Source of the DNA: Lytechinus variegatus
Lineage: Eukaryota > Echinodermata > Echinoidea > Temnopleuroida > Toxopneustidae
DNA length: 64,000 nucleotides
Direction: 5' to 3'
Assembly (NCBI RefSeq): GCF_018143015.1
Contig: NC_054748.1
Span: forward strand, 14,994,967 to 15,058,966
A program made the position numbers and the translations under genes. Positions 34,801 through 40,800 of this stretch are shown in pieces. Each line of letters starts with the position of its first letter. Positions within the stretch are counted from its first letter, which is position 1. Below the pieces are notes generated by a model. It made no database searches and was not told where the DNA came from. It saw only the letters and a list, made by a program, of their open reading frames with translations.

Positions 34801-37800
34801 TGGGGACATTTTTAGCTTAACTCAGTTAAAAAGGGTAGTTAAATTGCGTATTGCTGTAATCAGACGTACATTTAATTTTTATGTATTCAAAAAAGAAAAA
34901 GACAAGACATAAATTAATTCCTTGTGACTGACAAAGTAATGGTAAAAAGTATATATATTCCACCTTCTGAAATTTCCATATTAATATAAAAGATAAATAA
35001 ATAAGACATGAAGGAATGAGGGTGAAAAAACAGAAAAGATAAAAATCAAACCAAATCAACGCATGTTCCCTGATCGATGTTCCGGAAATGGTTGGTAAGG
35101 AAAGTTGAAACAGGAAGTCCAAACAACCTGCTCTCGGTTGCTATTATACAGGTAAAATTCGTATTCCGAACTTGAAACGTTTTTCCATTGTCAATATTTT
35201 CTTAAAAGTGGTTTAATCTGGTCAATTACTGAAAATGAAATGATAGATTATCAGTTCCGTCTTAGTTCTGACGATCAACGCCGAGTGATTTCACAACACT
35301 AAAATACACAGTACAGTCCCATGTACTCATTTTCGTGTTGGAAATATGTTTGAAGTCACGTAGCGTCGATCTTTCTGGACCAAGAATGGACTGATATTTT
35401 TATCTTTTTAAAGTAATTCATTGACCAGATTTTACCACTTTTCAGAAAATAGGGACTTTCTAAAACACTCATATTCTTTGGAATGTGAATTTTACCGGTA
35501 TAATAACAGTTGAGTGGAGGTTGTTTGTCTACTGTTTCGACATTCCCGATCAACACTTTCCAATTTGAGAAGCTGCGTTGGCAATGACATCGTAATCGAT
35601 CATGATCATAGCTACATGAAATAATCATGAAAAAAAATATTCTGATCTTTGTAATTCTGTTTCTGTCCTGATTCTCTCGTTATCAATATTTTTTCTTTTG
35701 ATTTTTTTTATTTTCATTTTAAAAATGAAAGTAGAAATGACTGTTATTTTTTGTTTAAAGATTAAAACAAAAGAAAGTTCAACAATTTTCATAACTATTC
35801 TTTTTAGAAACAAAATTTATTATAAATATATGACAGATCTTCCTAGAGATTATTAGTTTGTGGGTCGGCGATCCTTATTTTTTATATATTAAATTTAATA
35901 TGGCATTTATTGCCGAACCCCGAACCGAACCCGAACATGCCGCCTGACTTGCAGCACTAGGTAAATGGGTACCCGGTAGGATTTATTCCTTGAACGCTTT
36001 AGCGCCTTTTAGTATGGCGGCTCAGCTACAGCTGGGGTACTAATATGATACCAAGTATCAAAGCGCAGTTGAGTATATGCACATAGAAGCTGCACTATAT
36101 AAATGGACATATTATTTTTATTATTATGATACATGGATTAGCCTACACTGTGTTGGACTTCACTATTTTAGTTATATAATTCAAAAAGAGGGTGTCACAT
36201 TGATTTGAAAGAGAAAGGAAAATTATACCTTTACAGCAATTTGTCGTAAAGTGCTTTAATACTCATCATGAATCTTGATGATTTTTGCTGTGCACTGACA
36301 ATGTTATTTCAAAAATATTTGAGAAACAGTGAATTAAGAATGAAACATCCATGGAGGACATTACAATATCAAACTTTGAACATTTTTATTTTCATGATGA
36401 TTTTGTTTTCATACTGATTTGAGGACCCATGCCAGTGCTATCACTTTATAAAGTCTCTATCCCTCTGGTATAATGCATGTACAGTTAACTACCATCCACA
36501 TGTGATAAATTTGTGTTTTTAAACATTTTTTCATACTGATTTGAGGACCCAGTGCTATCACTGTAAGTCTATATGTCCCTCTGGTATATACATGTACAGT
36601 TAACTACCATCCACATGTGATAAATTTGTGTTTTTAGGTGGTCTGTCTATGACAGATCACCTATTGTTTTCGCCAGAATTTTCTTTATTTCTTTCTTTCT
36701 TTATTTCTTTATTCTTGGCACCTATGTTTGTCGCCAACTTTTCTCGGAAATGGCTGAATCAATTTTGCTGATTTTTTCGTCATACATAGAATCTATCATA
36801 GAGACGGCATACTAAGCTTTTCAAGGTCATCTGGTCATGATGACGTCATCTACGCGCCATTTTGTAAAATTCTTCATTTGATCATATCTTCATTATCAAT
36901 TATCAGAAATTAACAATATTCACATGACATTAACTTCAGGTCAAGGGTCAACTGTCAAGGTCATCAAAGGTCATGTAAAGGTCATGACGCGCGCGTCAAA
37001 GGTAAAAAAATCGTCCAAATGGCCTATAAAAAATTTTGGATACGTTTTAGGTCATTTTAAGCATTTCAAAAATTTGCGCGCGCGCGTTACCATGCGTAAC
37101 GCCTAAACGCAACGCAGAAACACCGTTTTTTTTAATATCATTCCATTGCTAATGAAATTCTGAGCAATTTGATACCCAATTTAGCTCTCTGTGACCAATA
37201 GTAACGAAATTAACACCCGTTAAAGTTTGCAGCACGTGTGCGCGCGAGCTCTCACTATAGGCTATATATGGGCAAAAACATGCCTATTGCAAATTCACTG
37301 TAGCTCTTTAAATAGTCCATTGACCCCCAATTTTTTTTTCATATATCGATAGAGTATTAGTTGTAGATTTGATTTCATGTCACCAATGTCCCTCAATTTG
37401 ATCATGACGTCATCAAAATGGCGCCTAAACTAAAAATTTCATTTTTTCAAAAATGACGTCATCAAATTTATGCAAATTTGGTTGTAACTTCTCGAATATC
37501 GATTGTTTTTCGCCCAGATTTGGATATGTTGTAGTTTAGAATGTACTCTTTCTCCTCAGTAAACATCAATTTTCATTTTGAGAAACGCATCATGGCGTAA
37601 AACAGCGATGAAAAGAGGCTTGTCATTTTTCCTCATTTTGCGTGTAATCTCTATGGGACATGACTTTTTCTCAAAACTGGATTCGACATTCCTCTATTTC
37701 GTGAGCCATATCTCCATTTTTTAGTGTCACTTTTCCCTGAGCTTTTAGTATGATGTAGCTGAGATCCTAAGCTTTCGGGAGTGTTCCCTCCATTTTTTTA

Positions 37801-40800
37801 TCAGATGCCGGGATCATGCCCGTTTTTCACTTGCAAAATTGGAATTGTAATTCTCAAAATTGCTTACCTCTATGGGGAAAAATGTGGCTCAATTGATAAC
37901 GCATTTGACTTGCTTCCTCGAGGGCGGAGGTTCGAGTCCTGGGGTAAACAAGATGATTTTTTTTCCCATTTTTTTTTTCTTTTTACCACCTCGTACATGA
38001 TCCTTTATGATAATTTAAAGGTACAAAAGTTAAAATTTAGCAAGATAAAAGAGATTATAATTACTTTTTTCATATCACATGTAGCACTTCCCATGCAATA
38101 CTTTCTTTAGTTCAAACAGTTGCCAAAGCTTATGACAAGTCTTCGAATACGATTGGTATGTTCTTAGATTTTTCTAAAGCATTCGATACAGTTGATCATA
38201 ATATTCTCCTTTATAAACTTTCTCATTATGGAATTAGAGGGGAACCACTAAAGTGGTTCAAGAGTTATCTAACCGGGCGTTCACAGTTCGTTTCACTTGA
38301 TGGTAATATTTCTGAACGTAAACCTGTTCTTTGTGGAGTTCCACAGGGCAGCATTCTTGGCCCACTTTTGTTCATTACTTATATAAATGATATTGATATG
38401 TCATCAAGATTGCTTCAATTTATACTTTTCGCTGATGACTCTAATATATTTCTGTCACACCCCGACCCAGATCAATTAACGCAAATATTCAATGACGAAC
38501 TAAAAAATGTTTCTAAATGGATAACAGCTAACAAACTCTCTCTTAACCTAGCAAAAACTAGCTACATGCTATTTAGCAACAAGATTACGACTGTACCAAA
38601 AGATGTAATTTTAAATGATACTGTTATTCAAAGAGTGCGATCTACTAAATTTTTGGGACTGTTCATTGACGATAAACTTTCTTGGAAAACACATATTGAT
38701 AATATTTGTAAAATCATTGCTCGCAATATTGGTGTCATTAGAAAATTAAGTCACTTCTTACCCCATTATATTTTGTTATCATTATATTCAACGTTAATTT
38801 TACCTTATCTGAATTACGGAGTTGTTGCATGGGGTAACGCAGCGAATTCTCAAATTAATAGACTTTTTATATTACAAAAAAGAGCGATTCGTATTATTAG
38901 TCATGCAGAATTCAGGGCACATACAAATATAATGTTTTTGAAAAATAAAGTCTTGAAGGTTAAAGATTTATATTCTTTTCAACTCGGACAGTTAATGTAC
39001 AAGTTTATTAATAAACAATTACCGTTACCTTTTAATAATATGTTTGTAAAAAATAATACAATTCATAAGCACTTTACTCGCCAGGCGAGTTCCTTTCATT
39101 TACCTCTGAATAGAACATCGTTTGCACAGAAGACATTTGTTTTTACTGGTCCAAAATTATGGAATTCTTTTTCAAAGGATATTATACAATGTAATTCAAT
39201 ACAAAATTTCAAAGGAAAACTGAAAAAATATCTTCTGGATTCATATTAGATTATCGTTTTTTTTTCCACAAAGTTATGTAACTCAGAACTTAATATGTAA
39301 ATGTGTTTGTTAATTTCTCTTTGTATATATGTTTAATCGTTTTATGATTTCTGTATACAGTGTATACTGATTCATTAATTTTTATTTTTATTTATTTTTA
39401 TTTTTGTTTATTTTTTATTCATTGTATTATGTATTGTTTATTTCTTTATTTTATCATATTTTTATTCATAAAATGTACTTATGAAAGGGGGCCTTCACCC
39501 TACAAGCTCTGCTTTTTAGTTGGTCTCCTTCTCTTTCGATTTCATAGCATTATTGTATTATAGAAATGATTTATGTATTATATTTTGTAAATATGTCTAT
39601 TGAACTATCATTGTAAATGTAAAAAGATTGAAAGAGAAAATAAATGAATTGAATTGAAATTGAATTGTCATACATCAAAGAGACCCTTTTCACAGTGCTT
39701 TATCATCTCCCGTCTTTCACAAGTATTCCATCCATAATGAGCATTCCATTGTCATCATGAAGATCATATTGATCTGCATGAACATGGTAATAGTGATCAT
39801 GATGGCAATAATAAAGACAGACCACCTAATTCGTCCGCATGACGAATTAAATTCTAGTTAAACATTATTTTCTTATGCTGATTTCAGGACCCAATGCCAT
39901 CACTGTAAGTCTATATGTCCCTCTGGTATAATGCATAATTAATTTCCACATGTTATATTAATTTTTTAAACATTTTTTTTATGCTGATTTCAGGACCCAA
40001 TGCCATCACTGTAAGTCTATCTCCCTCTGGAAACTACATTCTTGTCGGTCTGGCTGCAAGAAGGCTCCAGTGGCAGATGTTTCATGGGGTAAGGTTCCGT
40101 AATCCAATTCATTCCAGTCAATTTATTTGTCATATATTCATAAAAACAAAACATAACAAGTGCTTTGCTGACAACAGATACATTAACATAAGTGTACATA
40201 GTGTATTGCAAATGAATACATCAGAACAGTAAGTACATCAGAACAAAAATAATAATACAAAAATGGAGATATCCCCACTCTCCGATAGATTATTTCTATA
40301 TAGATGGTGCTAAACAAATGCCTAATATTACTCTTCGGAACTTTGATCTTTAACCCTAATAAGACGGGGGGGGGGGATAAATCCACCGGGAAGTTTTTTG
40401 ACTGCGTCACTTGCTGACTTTTTACTTTCAAGTCTCGCGCAACTTTTGTGACCCCCAGGTACGCGGTTCCGAAAGTATGCAACATTTTGTAAGTGTATGC
40501 AGACCTAAAATTGCTCAAAAACATGAATTTGTGTACATATCGAATGCAAATAGTGTTTTTAGCCACAATTCATAAGTGTATCAGTATTTTTCCTTTTTAC
40601 TGATTAAACTCATAACTCATTTGGTAAAGCGGTGGTTTCAGATTTCAGTGACCAAGGATTCAATCCCAATTGGTTTGCTAGTGCCATTTGTAAAGCCAAT
40701 ACCAGTTCCCTCGCCCTCTGTTAATAAAGCAATCATGTAAAAATGTTACCACCACCACCACCATATTAAAGAAATTACCTATTCAACAAACTTTTCTTGT

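Larger units (their letters stand above)
36636..39857 (+). mobile_element. Helitron/Helentron-like element, copy A, carrying a LINE
   Basis: The left end starts AGGTGGTCTGTC. Its complement GACAGACCACCT lies near, not at, the right end (39816-39827), followed by an 8-bp hairpin AATTCGTC/GACGAATT (39828-39848) and a terminal CTAG. A T flanks each side with no target duplication. Subterminal inverted repeats, a 3' hairpin and CTAG are the known layout of Helentron-type non-autonomous elements. About 1641 bp remain without the LINE. A tRNA-like pol III module lies at 37875-37945. Confidence 0.75.

Noticed and set aside
38158-39249. Reverse-transcriptase frame as a host gene
   Set aside because: Motifs, 5' truncation, repeat tail and an empty site in the second copy show it is a LINE.
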